Shown here piece by piece: positions 19,875 to 29,637 of a stretch of DNA of 64,000 nt (the first letter of the stretch is position 1; each line of letters begins with the position of its first letter). Origin of the DNA: an uncultured SAR116 cluster alpha proteobacterium (GTDB lineage Bacteria; Pseudomonadota; Alphaproteobacteria; Puniceispirillales; Marisalimonadaceae). Both the position numbers and the translations under genes were made by a program. Under the pieces are notes generated by a model. The model saw only the letters and a program-made list of their open reading frames with translations. It did no database searches and had not been told where the DNA came from. The stretch lies in the NCBI GenBank assembly GCA_902589185.1, contig CACIRZ010000005.1, positions 1 to 64,000 on the forward strand, written 5' to 3'.

Positions 19875-21204
19875 TATTACCCGTTAAACTATTTTGAAAT
19901 GCTTCACTTATATATAAATCTATAAATGATCCTATCAAGTTCTCGTTCTTGGAACCAAAGTAGACAGACTGATTAAACGGTGATCTTCCTATATATTGAT
20001 TTTTTTTCTTTCCTTTTTTAAGGACTAATACTTTCATTTTAGAGTTTATAGTATTTGTATTGAAAGATAATTGTTGAGATCTTAATAACTCTTGAACTTC
20101 ATATAATCTAGAATTCTTTATATCCTCGTTAACTTGATTAGGTAGAATGCTTCCTGGCGTTCCAGGTCTTTTAGAGTATTTGAATGAATAAGCTTGTGCA
20201 TAATTGATCTGTTTAATTAGGTTTAAAGTTGAAAAATGATCCTTGTCTGTTTCTCCAGGAAATCCAACAATAAAATCCCCTGATATGGCAATCTTGGGAT
20301 TATAGTCTCTAACTTTTTCTACAATATTTAAATATTCTTTAACTGAGTGTTTTCTGTTCATCATTTTAAGAATATTATCTGAACCTGATTGCACAGGAAG
20401 ATGGAGATAAGGCATTAATTTTTTGTTATCCCTATGAGATTTGATTAATTCAATGTCCATGTCAAGAGGATGCGAGGTAGTATATCTAATTAATTTAAGC
20501 TCATTAATTTTAGCTAACTCATCTATTAATCTACCTAGACCCCAATTTTGACCATCTAAACCTTTGACACTCCAAGCGTTTACGTTTTGTCCTAATAAAG
20601 TAATTTCTTTAACACCAACATCTATTAATTTTTTTGCTTCATCTATAATAGACTTTAAAGGCCTCGAATATTCAGCTCCTCTTGTGTAAGGAACAACGCA
20701 AAAAGTACAAAATTTGTCACATCCTTCTTGAATTGTTAAAAATGCAGAAGGACCTCTTTCTTCAATTTTGGCATTTAACTGATCAAATTTTGGGATAGTG
20801 GGAAAGTCAATATTAACGTTTTTATTTTTATTAATTGGATCAACTTTAGCAATTAACTCAGGAAGATTTTGATATGATTGAGGTCCAACAACTATATCAA
20901 CCCATGGGGAACGCTTTATTATTTCTTTACCTTGGGCTTGGGCAACACAACCAGCAACGGCTACTATCGATTTTTTTCCATTTTTTTCTTTTCTGGCGTT
21001 AATTTTATCTCTTATACGCCCTAACTCAGAGTATGTTTTTTCAACCGCCTTTTCACGTATATGGCATGTATTCAAAACTATAAGATCCGCATCATCTTCA
21101 TTATCATCTAATTGATAACCATGAGGTTTTAATAAATCTGTCATTTTATCAGAGTCATAAAAATTCATCTGACATCCATGAGTTTTAATAAATAGCTTTT
21201 TCAT
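19858..21204 (-). CDS. miaB: tRNA-2-methylthio-N6-dimethylallyladenosine synthase MiaB
   Basis: MiaB is a radical-SAM methylthiotransferase that adds the 2-methylthio group to i6A37 in tRNAs. All six cluster cysteines are present: Cys11, Cys47 and Cys86 of the N-terminal UPF0004 domain for the auxiliary cluster, and Cys162, Cys166 and Cys169 in GCDKFCTFCV for the radical-SAM cluster. A TRAM domain ends the 448-residue protein. In many alphaproteobacteria a fur/mur-type regulator gene lies just before miaB; here it is missing and an acyltransferase gene is found instead. Confidence 0.97.
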   Translation of the reverse strand: MKKLFIKTHGCQMNFYDSDKMTDLLKPHGYQLDDNEDDADLIVLNTCHIREKAVEKTYSELGRIRDKINARKEKNGKKSIVAVAGCVAQAQGKEIIKRSPWVDIVVGPQSYQNLPELIAKVDPINKNKNVNIDFPTIPKFDQLNAKIEERGPSAFLTIQEGCDKFCTFCVVPYTRGAEYSRPLKSIIDEAKKLIDVGVKEITLLGQNVNAWSVKGLDGQNWGLGRLIDELAKINELKLIRYTTSHPLDMDIELIKSHRDNKKLMPYLHLPVQSGSDNILKMMNRKHSVKEYLNIVEKVRDYNPKIAISGDFIVGFPGETDKDHFSTLNLIKQINYAQAYSFKYSKRPGTPGSILPNQVNEDIKNSRLYEVQELLRSQQLSFNTNTINSKMKVLVLKKGKKKNQYIGRSPFNQSVYFGSKNENLIGSFIDLYISEAFQNSLTGNIVTDF

Positions 21205-21249
21205 TAATACTTCATCATAAATTAACGATACTTACTGCCAGTTATAAAG

Positions 21250-22074
21250 TTATTTTGCAAGTTTTTTTGATAAATCTCTAGAATAAACTTTTCTTATTCT
21301 GTCTTCTAAATGATTACTTAAATCTTTTCTGTTTTCAAAATTTTGAGTATTTACTGGTTCTAAATAAATTAGTTTAGCTTTAATTGACATCAACCCAACT
21401 AATTTAGATAAATGTGGCTTAAGATCCATGTCTCCATACCAAGCTATCATAGGTCTTAACCATCTGTTAATAGGAATGCCATTAAAATCTGAATAAACAA
21501 TAACTATAGGTTGAATTGTGAAATTTTGATTTTCTACTGACGAAAATGAACTTGATTTAAATTCTAAAACCCTATTTCCATCAGATGTTGTTCCTTCAGG
21601 AAAAATAAAAATCTTCTCTCCAGATGAAAGCAAATCTAGTATTTTGTTTTTTTGGATAAAACTGTCTGTTTTATTCCTTCTTATAAAAATTGATCTACCT
21701 TTCTTTGCTAAAAAACCAAAAATTGGCCAGCTCTCAACTTCAGATTTTGCTACAAATCTTATTGGGAATTTAGATCCTAATATTGGAATATCTAAATAAG
21801 ATAAATGATTGCTAATAAATAAGTTACTTTTTTTGGATTGGTATGTTTCATCTACTATTTCCACTTCTATAGACAATAACCATAGTAACATTTTGTGAAA
21901 TAATACCGGCAACCATTTTTCAACTGATGGTATTATTTTACCAAGTAGTACAGATAAAATGATTAAGAGAGAGAAAGCAACTATAAAAAGTACAAGTTTT
22001 GAGTAAAAAATTAAATTATCTATAAATGATAAGTTGTTAATAGGACTATAATAAAAATTTTCTTCAGTTATCAT
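21250..22074 (-). CDS. olsA: PlsC-family 1-acyl-glycerol/lyso-ornithine acyltransferase (OlsA-like)
   Basis: The 274-residue protein has a hydrophobic N terminus (about 25-48) and the glycerolipid acyltransferase motifs: His90 and Asp95 in SNHLSYLDIP (HxxxxD) and FPEGTTSDG near 160. Members acylate lysophosphatidic acid or lyso-ornithine lipid. The gene starts right after the OlsB-like gene, with 6 bases between them. In Rhizobium-type genomes this arrangement encodes ornithine lipid synthesis, so OlsA is my preferred reading. A general PlsC role is possible, and no other plsC is in the window to decide. Confidence 0.8.
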   Translation of the reverse strand: MITEENFYYSPINNLSFIDNLIFYSKLVLFIVAFSLLIILSVLLGKIIPSVEKWLPVLFHKMLLWLLSIEVEIVDETYQSKKSNLFISNHLSYLDIPILGSKFPIRFVAKSEVESWPIFGFLAKKGRSIFIRRNKTDSFIQKNKILDLLSSGEKIFIFPEGTTSDGNRVLEFKSSSFSSVENQNFTIQPIVIVYSDFNGIPINRWLRPMIAWYGDMDLKPHLSKLVGLMSIKAKLIYLEPVNTQNFENRKDLSNHLEDRIRKVYSRDLSKKLAK

Positions 22075-22080
22075 ATTTTA

Positions 22081-22971
22081 TTAATGTAAATATTTCTTCT
22101 TATATTTTTCATCTATATTATCAGTTTTCACAACCACACATAGGTCTATTGTATTGAATTTATCGTCAACAAAACAATCATGACTGACCTTTCCACCTAT
22201 TCTAAGATATCCTTTTATAAGCGGTGGCAATTTTACAAAAGTTCTTAAATCATTAGTGTTTGAATTAATTTCAGTATAAGCAGGATATATTTTTCTATCT
22301 AAACTTTTTACTGACAACTCATCTGATAAAGAAAAATTCTTTCTTAAGTAAGATAATTCATTAGTGTATTTCATTACATCAGTCCCGTGAAAACTTGCGC
22401 ACCCTAATAAGATTTTTATATCATATAATTTTACATACACAGCAATGGCTTTCCAAAGAAGATTCACTATGGTTCCATTTCTATAATCTTGATGAATACA
22501 TGACCTTCCTAATTCAAGTATTTGATTATTTTTATAAGAATTCAATATCTTAGATAAATCAAATTCTGAAGAAGTATAAAACCCACCACAATGAGCTGCT
22601 ATATCACCACGAAGAAGTCTATAAGTCCCTACAATTTTGTTTTTAATACCTTTTCTATTCTTGTCTATTACAATGAGATGATCAGCAAATTTATCGACTT
22701 TGTCAAAATCTAATCTTAAAATTTTTTTTGATATTGTTGGTATAGCTTTTTTTTCTTTGTAAAAAATTGAATACCTAAGAGCTTGAGCTTTTTTTAATTC
22801 TGATTTTTTCTCAACAATTTTAATAATAAAATTATCGACTTCAATTTTAGAAAAATTTTTTTTTGTTATTAGAGGTTCTAAAGAATAAATTTTTCTTTTA
22901 AAAATTGAATTTAATTTTCTTACTTTAAGATCTTTTTTTACAATATTATCTTTTACTTTAGCGATTAACAT
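22081..22971 (-). CDS. olsB: OlsB-like ornithine N-acyltransferase (hemolysin-type GNAT)
   Basis: This 296-residue protein belongs to the acyltransferase family that includes OlsB, which moves a 3-hydroxyacyl chain from ACP to ornithine. Typical stretches are LRYSIFYKE near the N-terminal third, VGTYRLLRGD, ELGRSCIHQDYRNG, LLGCASFHG and the C-terminal LPPLIKGYLRIGGKVSHDC followed by DLCVVV. Coupling with the PlsC-type gene downstream supports ornithine lipid synthesis. The N-terminal 60 residues are lysine-rich and poorly conserved. The substrate is inferred from family and context. Confidence 0.82.
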   Translation of the reverse strand: MLIAKVKDNIVKKDLKVRKLNSIFKRKIYSLEPLITKKNFSKIEVDNFIIKIVEKKSELKKAQALRYSIFYKEKKAIPTISKKILRLDFDKVDKFADHLIVIDKNRKGIKNKIVGTYRLLRGDIAAHCGGFYTSSEFDLSKILNSYKNNQILELGRSCIHQDYRNGTIVNLLWKAIAVYVKLYDIKILLGCASFHGTDVMKYTNELSYLRKNFSLSDELSVKSLDRKIYPAYTEINSNTNDLRTFVKLPPLIKGYLRIGGKVSHDCFVDDKFNTIDLCVVVKTDNIDEKYKKKYLH

Positions 22972-23027
22972 AAAACACCTACTAAAAATTTATTGTTATA
23001 AAATAAATTTTAAGTATTTCACTTTTA

Positions 23028-23459
23028 TTAAAACTCAAATAACAATCTCAATGCATCTATTCTTTGCTTATTAACCTTATAGTAAGCTTTTCTTATTCCA
23101 ATTTTTTTGAAGCCATTTTTTAAATAAAAATTTATTGCTTGTGTGTTTTCAACAGATACTTCAAGAAAAATTTTTCTTATATCTTTAAGTTTTTTTATTT
23201 TATTGACTATTAGAGATCCATAATTCTTTCTTTGGCAGGATTTCATGATACCAATTTGTATTATTTCGATTTCGTCTCTAACATGATAAAAAATTACAAA
23301 TCCAAAAATTTTTTGAGTTGAAATTTTCCAAATTTTAATTGTGTCTTCTTTAAAATAATTTTCAAAATCTTTTATAGATATAGGATAATCAAAAATATCC
23401 TTTTCAATTTCAATTAATTTTAATAGATCGCCTTTTTTTACTTGCTTTATATTAATCAT
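23028..23459 (-). CDS. rimI: ribosomal-protein-alanine acetyltransferase RimI-like
   Basis: This is a compact 143-residue GNAT. Its acetyl-CoA site is in IGIMKSCQRKNYGSLIVNKI (variant R/QxxGxG/A, near residue 75-85), followed by FLEVSVENTQAINFYLKNGFKKIG, which is diagnostic of RimI. RimI acetylates the N terminus of ribosomal protein S18 in E. coli. The start overlaps the tsaB stop by 4 bases, and tsaB-rimI is a conserved pair, which supports the name. Confidence 0.9.
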   Translation of the reverse strand: MINIKQVKKGDLLKLIEIEKDIFDYPISIKDFENYFKEDTIKIWKISTQKIFGFVIFYHVRDEIEIIQIGIMKSCQRKNYGSLIVNKIKKLKDIRKIFLEVSVENTQAINFYLKNGFKKIGIRKAYYKVNKQRIDALRLLFEF

Positions 23460-24178
23460 TTTAAGTTAATTTGTGCAGACCGAGCATAAATAGGTTTAAA
23501 TTTGTCAAATGCGTAGGTGATTTTATTGATACTGATTTTATTTAATATTATACATGAAGCAAGTTTTCCAACTCCCAAAGAATCTGGATTTTGTGTTGAG
23601 TTTTTAGAAACGTTCAAATTTTCTATTATGTTTTTTGCTGTATTAGATTGATGGCCAACAAATAAAACTTCTGTTGAAATTAAATTGTTAATCACAAAAT
23701 AATTGTGTAATTTTTCAATCTTTATTGTATCGATATTATTTATAGCAACAATTGGTAATATTTTGTCTTTAGTATAATTAATCTCAAATAACTGCATAAA
23801 AAGATCATCCTTTTTACTATCAATAGAGCTGATTACATATTTAACTTTCAAAGTTTTGGCTTCTTGAAATGCAGACATTGCTAAACCAGCCAATGAATTA
23901 ATGCCTATACTTTTAATATGACTTTTAGAAACAGTTATACCTAAAGCAGTTGAAATGATAGCACGAATGCCTGTAAAACCGCCTGGTCCACAACCAACTG
24001 CCAAAAACGAAATATCATCAAAAGATATAGAGTTATCTTTTAAAAACATTTTAATTGTTGGTACAATAATTTCAGATAATTCATTCTTAATAGGTATAGA
24101 TATGTGACTTAAAATACTTTCTGTGTTTAATAAAGTAAGTGATAAATCTGATGTACTTGTTTCTATGGAAATAATCAT
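23456..24178 (-). CDS. tsaB: tRNA threonylcarbamoyladenosine protein TsaB
   Basis: TsaB is the non-catalytic partner of TsaD in the complex that makes t6A37 in ANN-decoding tRNAs. The 240-residue ASKHA-fold protein starts MIISIETSTSDLSLTLL and contains the signature AVGCGPGGFTGIRAIISTALG near residue 60 and SIGINSLAGLA near 92. It leads the minus-strand tsaB-rimI-olsB-olsA-miaB series. It is divergent from the polysaccharide deacetylase gene across 103 bases that must hold both promoters. Confidence 0.94.
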   Translation of the reverse strand: MIISIETSTSDLSLTLLNTESILSHISIPIKNELSEIIVPTIKMFLKDNSISFDDISFLAVGCGPGGFTGIRAIISTALGITVSKSHIKSIGINSLAGLAMSAFQEAKTLKVKYVISSIDSKKDDLFMQLFEINYTKDKILPIVAINNIDTIKIEKLHNYFVINNLISTEVLFVGHQSNTAKNIIENLNVSKNSTQNPDSLGVGKLASCIILNKISINKITYAFDKFKPIYARSAQINLK

Positions 24179-24281
24179 GAAAATCTTTTAATCAACAATA
24201 AGAAATATGTAGTATTATCTAGATTAATTATATAATAAAGTTATTTGTCTTTGAATTAAATTATTGAGTATTGAGGATTAA

Positions 24282-25307
24282 ATGAAGTTATTGCTTACTT
24301 TTTTACTTTTTATTGTACCTACTTTTTCATTATCTCAAACTAATGAAACAAGACATGTATCAAATGCCAATCATGCTGCATTTATAATGTATCATAGATT
24401 TGGGGATAGTAGATATCCATCTACTAATATAAAAAAAGAACAGTTTATGAAACACATAAACGAATTATTGAAACCCAAATATAACGTAATAAGTATTGAA
24501 AAAGCTCTTACAGCAATTAATTATGTTGAACAAATAAAAGACAGGTCTGTAGTCATCACAATTGATGACGCCTATTCTTCAGTATACAAATACGCTTGGC
24601 CAATATTTAAAAAACATAATTTGCCTTTTACTTTATTCGTATCAACAGATGTTATCGATAATAAAACACCTGGATATATGAATTGGGAACAAATCAGAAC
24701 TTTAAGAGATCATGGAGTTACTATTGGTAGCCAAACTAAGACACACCCTCATATGTTTAAGTTAACAAGAGAAAAAATTATAGAAGAATTATCAATTTCA
24801 AATAAAAGATTTATTGATGAAATTGGGAGCGCACCAAAGTATTTTGCCTATCCGTATGGAGAATATAATTTAGAAGTTATAGAGCAGGTCAAAAAACATG
24901 GATTTATTGCTGCTTTTGGTCAACATTCAGGAGTAGCACATAAAAGTTTAGGTATGTATGAGCTACCAAGGTTTGCTATGAATGAAAAATATGGAGATAT
25001 GGATAGATTTTTATTAGCAGTGAACGCCTTACCAATGCCAATTTCAGATCTATCACCTAAAGATCCAGTTGTCTCAAAAAATCCGCCCTCTTACGGATTT
25101 ACGTTATCTGATAAAATTGAACCAAAAAACGCTGTTAGATGCTTTGCGAATAACGGATTAAAAACTAATACTAAAAGATTAGGTAAATACAGAATTGAAA
25201 TAAGGTTAAATGGTCCATTTTCGAAAGGTAGAGGTAGAATAAATTGTACTATGGCTGGTAATGACAACAGGTGGCGATGGCTTGGAAGACAATTTATTAT
25301 TAATTAA
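24282..25307 (+). CDS. exported polysaccharide deacetylase family protein
   Basis: The 341-residue protein has a typical cleavable signal peptide (residues 1-19, ending near SLSQT). The NodB-type fold follows: YHRFGDSRYP, TIDDAYSSVYKYAWPIF with the catalytic and metal-binding aspartates, SQTKTHPHM with the two metal histidines, and YFAYPYGEYN. These enzymes remove acetyl groups from N-acetylglucosamine in surface polymers or peptidoglycan. A C-terminal region (about 265-341) is not part of the fold and ends in a conserved-looking RWRWLGRQF. The real substrate is unknown. The gene faces a glucosaminidase gene eight bases away. Confidence 0.88.
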   Translation: MKLLLTFLLFIVPTFSLSQTNETRHVSNANHAAFIMYHRFGDSRYPSTNIKKEQFMKHINELLKPKYNVISIEKALTAINYVEQIKDRSVVITIDDAYSSVYKYAWPIFKKHNLPFTLFVSTDVIDNKTPGYMNWEQIRTLRDHGVTIGSQTKTHPHMFKLTREKIIEELSISNKRFIDEIGSAPKYFAYPYGEYNLEVIEQVKKHGFIAAFGQHSGVAHKSLGMYELPRFAMNEKYGDMDRFLLAVNALPMPISDLSPKDPVVSKNPPSYGFTLSDKIEPKNAVRCFANNGLKTNTKRLGKYRIEIRLNGPFSKGRGRINCTMAGNDNRWRWLGRQFIIN

Positions 25308-25315
25308 ACATTGGA

Positions 25316-26290
25316 CTAAAATGTTGCTAAACTAGAATTTTCGAACTTGATTAATTGATTTTTTTTAATCATTTTTTTTACCTTAGTCACATACTCTAAA
25401 CCTATTTCCGCATATTTATCCAAAAAATTTGCCATGTCATTTCCGGTAATTTTTTTACCATGATTATGTTGTGACATTCTAAAATTTCTCAACTCCTTAT
25501 AAGCTGGGTGGGTATTTAGATTCAATATGTATGAGTTCACAGAGTCTAATAAACTATCAAAACTTTTAACAGAAAAGTTTGCATCTAGATTTCCTTTTGG
25601 TTTAATTCCGTCGTCATTTATCCATGTCCATTGACCAAAAAGTGCATTTCCTTCTTGTGCAAACCTAGATGCCCCCCATCCACTTTCAATTATAGATTGG
25701 GCTAAAATTAATGAAATTGGTATACTGTTAATTTTATTTAACAATTCTAATTTTATCCTTCTAAGTTCTGATCTATTTAGGGTACTAAAATTAATTTTCT
25801 TAAAATTTTTAATTTTATATTTTTTTGAAAAGCGCTCAATTTGGAATATATTATTAGTAGAAAAAGCTATCTTCATTTGCTTCCTTTCTTCAAGTACCAG
25901 TTCATTTCCCTTTAGAGCAATAGGTAATAAAATAGCTGTAAAAACTGACTTCTTCTTATTTGTTTCATATTTACTGATATTTTTAGGGATGTAAGGGAAA
26001 TACATTCTTGGAATGGGTATATCTTTTTTTATATAATTCAAAATATTTTCGGACCACCTAAATACCACTACTTTATTATTGAATTGATCTGAAGATAAAT
26101 AATTATTGTTAGAATAAAATTGATTTAATTTATCAATACTTACAACAGGATTACTAAAATTATACTGAATAGATTTAAAACTAAATATTGGTTGTGATAT
26201 CTTCCAAAATTTTGGCCCTAAAAAACCAATCATAAAAAATGAAATAATAATTATTAAAAACAAAACTTCATTGTAACGACGTAAACTCAT
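25316..26290 (-). CDS. Bax-type mannosyl-glycoprotein endo-beta-N-acetylglucosaminidase domain protein
   Basis: The 324-residue protein has one N-terminal membrane segment (about 8-26), a spacer and a glucosaminidase-family domain (about 195-315). The catalytic glutamate is in LILAQSIIESGWGASRF, followed by NALFGQWTW, DANFSVKSFDSLLDSVNSYI and NTHPAYKELR, all typical of Bax/FlgJ-like enzymes that cut the peptidoglycan glycan chain. Together with the neighbouring deacetylase it suggests a small envelope-remodelling pair. The spacer between membrane anchor and enzyme (about 30-190) shows no known motif. Confidence 0.85.
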   Translation of the reverse strand: MSLRRYNEVLFLIIIISFFMIGFLGPKFWKISQPIFSFKSIQYNFSNPVVSIDKLNQFYSNNNYLSSDQFNNKVVVFRWSENILNYIKKDIPIPRMYFPYIPKNISKYETNKKKSVFTAILLPIALKGNELVLEERKQMKIAFSTNNIFQIERFSKKYKIKNFKKINFSTLNRSELRRIKLELLNKINSIPISLILAQSIIESGWGASRFAQEGNALFGQWTWINDDGIKPKGNLDANFSVKSFDSLLDSVNSYILNLNTHPAYKELRNFRMSQHNHGKKITGNDMANFLDKYAEIGLEYVTKVKKMIKKNQLIKFENSSLATF

Positions 26291-26333
26291 AACATGATTT
26301 TAGGTTATAAAATTATTTTAAATTAAATTTTTT

Positions 26334-26891
26334 TTATAATTCTGCTGCCCTTACTTCAGTAACTTCAGGAATGTAATGTCTAAGCATATTCTCAATACCC
26401 ATTTTTAAAGTAGCCGTACTAGAAGGACATCCAGCGCATGCTCCTTTCATTTGCAATGTTACAACACCTGATTCAAAAGAACAAAATGTAATATCTCCTC
26501 CATCCATAGCGACAGCCGGCCTAACACGAGTTTCTAATAAATCTTTAATTTGTTTTATAGTTTCTGAATCTTCAATATTATTTAATTCAGAGTTTTTTTT
26601 CTCTGTATCATTAATTGCTGGAAGACCGGAAGAATAATGTTCCATAATTCCTGTTAATATTGAAGGCTTTAGGTTATTCCATTGTAATTGAGGATCTTTT
26701 GTTACTGAGATAAAGTCCGTTGCTAAAAAAACTCTACTAACTCCATCAATTTCAAATAACCTTAAAGCCAATGGTGAATCCGAGGCAACCTCTTTACTTG
26801 AAAAATCTGCAGTTCCAGTTTTAAGAATGATATCGCCAGGAATAAATTTTAATGTTTCTGGATTTGGTGTGTCTTCAGTTTGAATAAACAT
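26334..26891 (-). CDS. nfuA: NfuA/NifU-like iron-sulfur scaffold protein
   Basis: The 185-residue protein has an Nfu N-terminal domain (MFIQTEDTPNPETLKFIPG, ending near residue 87) and a C-terminal NifU-like domain with the cluster-binding CxxC in MKGACAGCPSSTATLKMGIE near residue 153. This architecture carries Fe-S clusters to target enzymes; MiaB and other cluster proteins encoded nearby are possible clients. The gene has a perfect AGGAGG ribosome site at 26898-26903, unusually strong for this window, which suggests high expression. It is monocistronic or leads into bax. Confidence 0.94.
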   Translation of the reverse strand: MFIQTEDTPNPETLKFIPGDIILKTGTADFSSKEVASDSPLALRLFEIDGVSRVFLATDFISVTKDPQLQWNNLKPSILTGIMEHYSSGLPAINDTEKKNSELNNIEDSETIKQIKDLLETRVRPAVAMDGGDITFCSFESGVVTLQMKGACAGCPSSTATLKMGIENMLRHYIPEVTEVRAAEL

Positions 26892-26949
26892 AATTAACCT
26901 CCTGATAATTATATAATCATTTTTTTTTAAATTACTACAAATTTACTTT

Positions 26950-27984
26950 CTAAATCACAAAACCAACTAATTCTTTTACTTGTTTTAATACAGGTTCTGC
27001 AATTTTTCTAGCATTGTCTGCACCAATCCTTAATATTTTATCAATTTCTTTACGATCATTTAATAACTTATTCATTTCAAATGAAATTGGGTTTAATGTT
27101 TCAATGGCCAAGTCAATGAGTTTAGGTTTAAAAGAAGAAAACCCTTGTCCGCAAAATTGACTTAAAGTTTGGTCAATTGATTGATTGGATAATGATGAAT
27201 AAATATTTATTAAATTTAAGGCCTCTGGTCTTGCACGAAGTTCTTCTAAGGTTTCAGGTAATGGGTGAGGATCAGTTTTAGCTTTTTTGATTTTATTTGA
27301 AATTTCTTCTTTAGTATCAGTTAAGTTTATTCTAGATGCATCAGAAGCATCAGATTTACTCATTTTTTTTGTTCCATCTCTGAGACTCATAACTCGTGTA
27401 GCCTGACCTAAAATTTGTGGCTCAGGTAAAGAAAAAAAATCCTTTTGATTATCATGAGCAAACATATTGTTAAAAGAGGATGCTATATCCCTGGCTAATT
27501 CAATATGTTGTTTTTGATCGTCTCCCACAGGAACATGTGTGGCTCTATATAACAGAATATCTGCAGCCATTAGAACTGGATATCCATACAAACCAACAGT
27601 GGCTTTTTCTCTATTTTTCCCAGCTTTTTCCTTAAATTGTGTCATTCTATTTAACCATCCTATTCTACACACACAATTGAATATCCAGGCTAATTCTGCA
27701 TGTTCTTTTACTGAAGATTGGTTAAATACAATGGCACTTTTAGGATCTATTCCTGATGCAATAATTGCCGCTGTTACTTCATGAGTTGAAGATTTAAGTT
27801 GGGAAGGTTCTTGAGGAACGGTAATTGCGTGTAAATCTACGATTGAAAATATTGAAAAGATATCTCCTTGAAGATTTACCCAATTTTTTATTGCACCCAA
27901 ATAATTACCTAAATGTAAATTACCTGTTGGTTGTATGCCTGAAAATATTCTTTTATTACTTTTTTTTAATCGTAAATTTATCAT
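26950..27984 (-). CDS. trpS: tryptophanyl-tRNA synthetase
   Basis: TrpRS charges tRNA-Trp. The 344-residue class I enzyme has the HIGH-equivalent motif in [18 protein letters not shown] near residue 17-32 and the KMSKS loop in [14 protein letters not shown] near residue 207. [18 protein letters not shown] is another family signature. It is 4 bases from murJ, part of the conserved alphaproteobacterial mutS-glnD-murJ-trpS series. Confidence 0.98.
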   Translation of the reverse strand: MINLRLKKSNKRIFSGIQPTGNLHLGNYLGAIKNWVNLQGDIFSIFSIVDLHAITVPQEPSQLKSSTHEVTAAIIASGIDPKSAIVFNQSSVKEHAELAWIFNCVCRIGWLNRMTQFKEKAGKNREKATVGLYGYPVLMAADILLYRATHVPVGDDQKQHIELARDIASSFNNMFAHDNQKDFFSLPEPQILGQATRVMSLRDGTKKMSKSDASDASRINLTDTKEEISNKIKKAKTDPHPLPETLEELRARPEALNLINIYSSLSNQSIDQTLSQFCGQGFSSFKPKLIDLAIETLNPISFEMNKLLNDRKEIDKILRIGADNARKIAEPVLKQVKELVGFVI

Positions 27985-27988
27985 TGTA

Positions 27989-29623
27989 TTATTTTGCTTT
28001 CTTGAGTTTCAGAGATAAAAATTGGTATAATTCTTGAGGAATATATCTAAAAATCTTAGATGTCAAAATATACAATAAAAAACCAAATATACATAAAATT
28101 ATTAATGCAAAAGTATCGTTGATATTGTTAATTTCTAATATGTGTTGAACTAGTTTCATGCATAATATCATCAAAGAAGAAATAAGAGTGATTTTCAGAC
28201 CATACAAAATAACTGAAAATAAATTTGAATCTTCTTCTTTAAATGAAAATTTAGGCTTTATAATTTTCTTAGCTTTTATTAAGAGTGTTATATAAATTAT
28301 TGTTCCTATCCAAGATACTATTGAGGTGGCTAAGGCAATACCAGTATGCTTTAGAAAAAACATTAAACTAAATGATAAGATTATATTTAAAATTAAAATT
28401 ACAAAACCAATATACATGGGAGTTTTTGTATTACCTTCTGCCAAAAATGCTGGTTGACATGATTTAAGCAAAATGAAAGCTGGAACTCCAAATGCATATG
28501 CTAATAATGCATGTGATGTTTGAATTGTTTCTTGAAAACTAAACTCTCCTCTTTCAAATAATACTTTTACTAATAAATCACTAAAATTAATAAAAACTAA
28601 TGCTGCAGGAATTGAAAAAAACAAGCCTATCTTTAATGAAATAATTAATTCTTTTGAAAATTGATTAGTATCTTTGCTGGCAATTGATTTTGACAGTGAA
28701 GTTAAAAGAGTTGTTCCTAAAGCAATTCCAATTATACCTAAAGGTAACTGAGCTATTCTGTCAGCAAAATAAAGATAAGAAATAGATCCAAATCCAAGTA
28801 AGCTAGCTAAAATAGTATCAACTAATAAATTTATTTGTAAAATACCACCACCAAATGCCGCCGGTAAAAATTTTTTCCAAGTTTGGCTTAATTGAAATTG
28901 TATTTGTTTATTAATATTTCTATTATTTATATTTTTTTCTAAATTTTTAAAATTGAAAATCTTAAATTTTTTTATCATTATTAGTATAAATATTATTTGA
29001 ATTAATCCTCCAAAAACAGTTGCAATAGCCAGAGGTAAGGATTTTATAATCCAATAATCATTAATAAAAAAACATCCTAGAATTATACTTGTGTTTAAAA
29101 TTGTTGGAGTAAATGCTAGAACCCAAAATTTTCCAGAAACATTTGTTGCAACACCAAGAATAGCTACGATTGAAATTAATGGCATGAAAATTATTGTTAT
29201 TCTTGAAAGTGTTGTTGTTTGGTCTACGACATTTTGGTTATTCAAAAATCCAGGAGCTAAAAAATGAACTATAAATGGCATAATGATTTGAAATATAATC
29301 ATTAAAATAAACAAAGAGAAAATAACCCTGTATAAAACTTTTTTAAAATAAATAAACGCTAAGACTTCTCCATTTTGTGTCTTTAATTTAGAGTAAATTG
29401 GCAAAAACGCAGAAGTAAGGGCTCCTTCAGCCGTAATTCTTCTGAATAAATTAGGCAATTTAAATGCTATTAGAAATATATCTGAAAAAATGCCCGCACC
29501 TAAAAAACCTGCAATAAAAATATCTCTAATAAAACCAGATATACGACTTATAACTGTTAGAAAGGCTGATTGGGTAAAACCTCTTATGAAAAAAGATGTT
29601 TTGTTTTTTTCTGGATTTCTCAT
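27989..29623 (-). CDS. murJ: lipid II flippase MurJ (MviN)
   Basis: MurJ moves the peptidoglycan precursor lipid II across the inner membrane. The 544-residue protein is almost entirely hydrophobic, with about 14 membrane segments. It has the family signatures [19 protein letters not shown] near the N terminus, [22 protein letters not shown] at about 50-72, and [11 protein letters not shown] near 365. The order glnD-murJ-trpS is conserved in the class. Confidence 0.97.
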   Translation of the reverse strand: MRNPEKNKTSFFIRGFTQSAFLTVISRISGFIRDIFIAGFLGAGIFSDIFLIAFKLPNLFRRITAEGALTSAFLPIYSKLKTQNGEVLAFIYFKKVLYRVIFSLFILMIIFQIIMPFIVHFLAPGFLNNQNVVDQTTTLSRITIIFMPLISIVAILGVATNVSGKFWVLAFTPTILNTSIILGCFFINDYWIIKSLPLAIATVFGGLIQIIFILIMIKKFKIFNFKNLEKNINNRNINKQIQFQLSQTWKKFLPAAFGGGILQINLLVDTILASLLGFGSISYLYFADRIAQLPLGIIGIALGTTLLTSLSKSIASKDTNQFSKELIISLKIGLFFSIPAALVFINFSDLLVKVLFERGEFSFQETIQTSHALLAYAFGVPAFILLKSCQPAFLAEGNTKTPMYIGFVILILNIILSFSLMFFLKHTGIALATSIVSWIGTIIYITLLIKAKKIIKPKFSFKEEDSNLFSVILYGLKITLISSLMILCMKLVQHILEINNINDTFALIILCIFGFLLYILTSKIFRYIPQELYQFLSLKLKKAK

Positions 29624-29637
29624 GTGTTTAATTTTTA

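Noticed and set aside
24179-24281. tRNA or small RNA gene in the tsaB-deacetylase gap
   Set aside because: No cloverleaf, GC-rich stem or terminator is visible; the gap most simply holds two divergent promoters that I cannot place with confidence.
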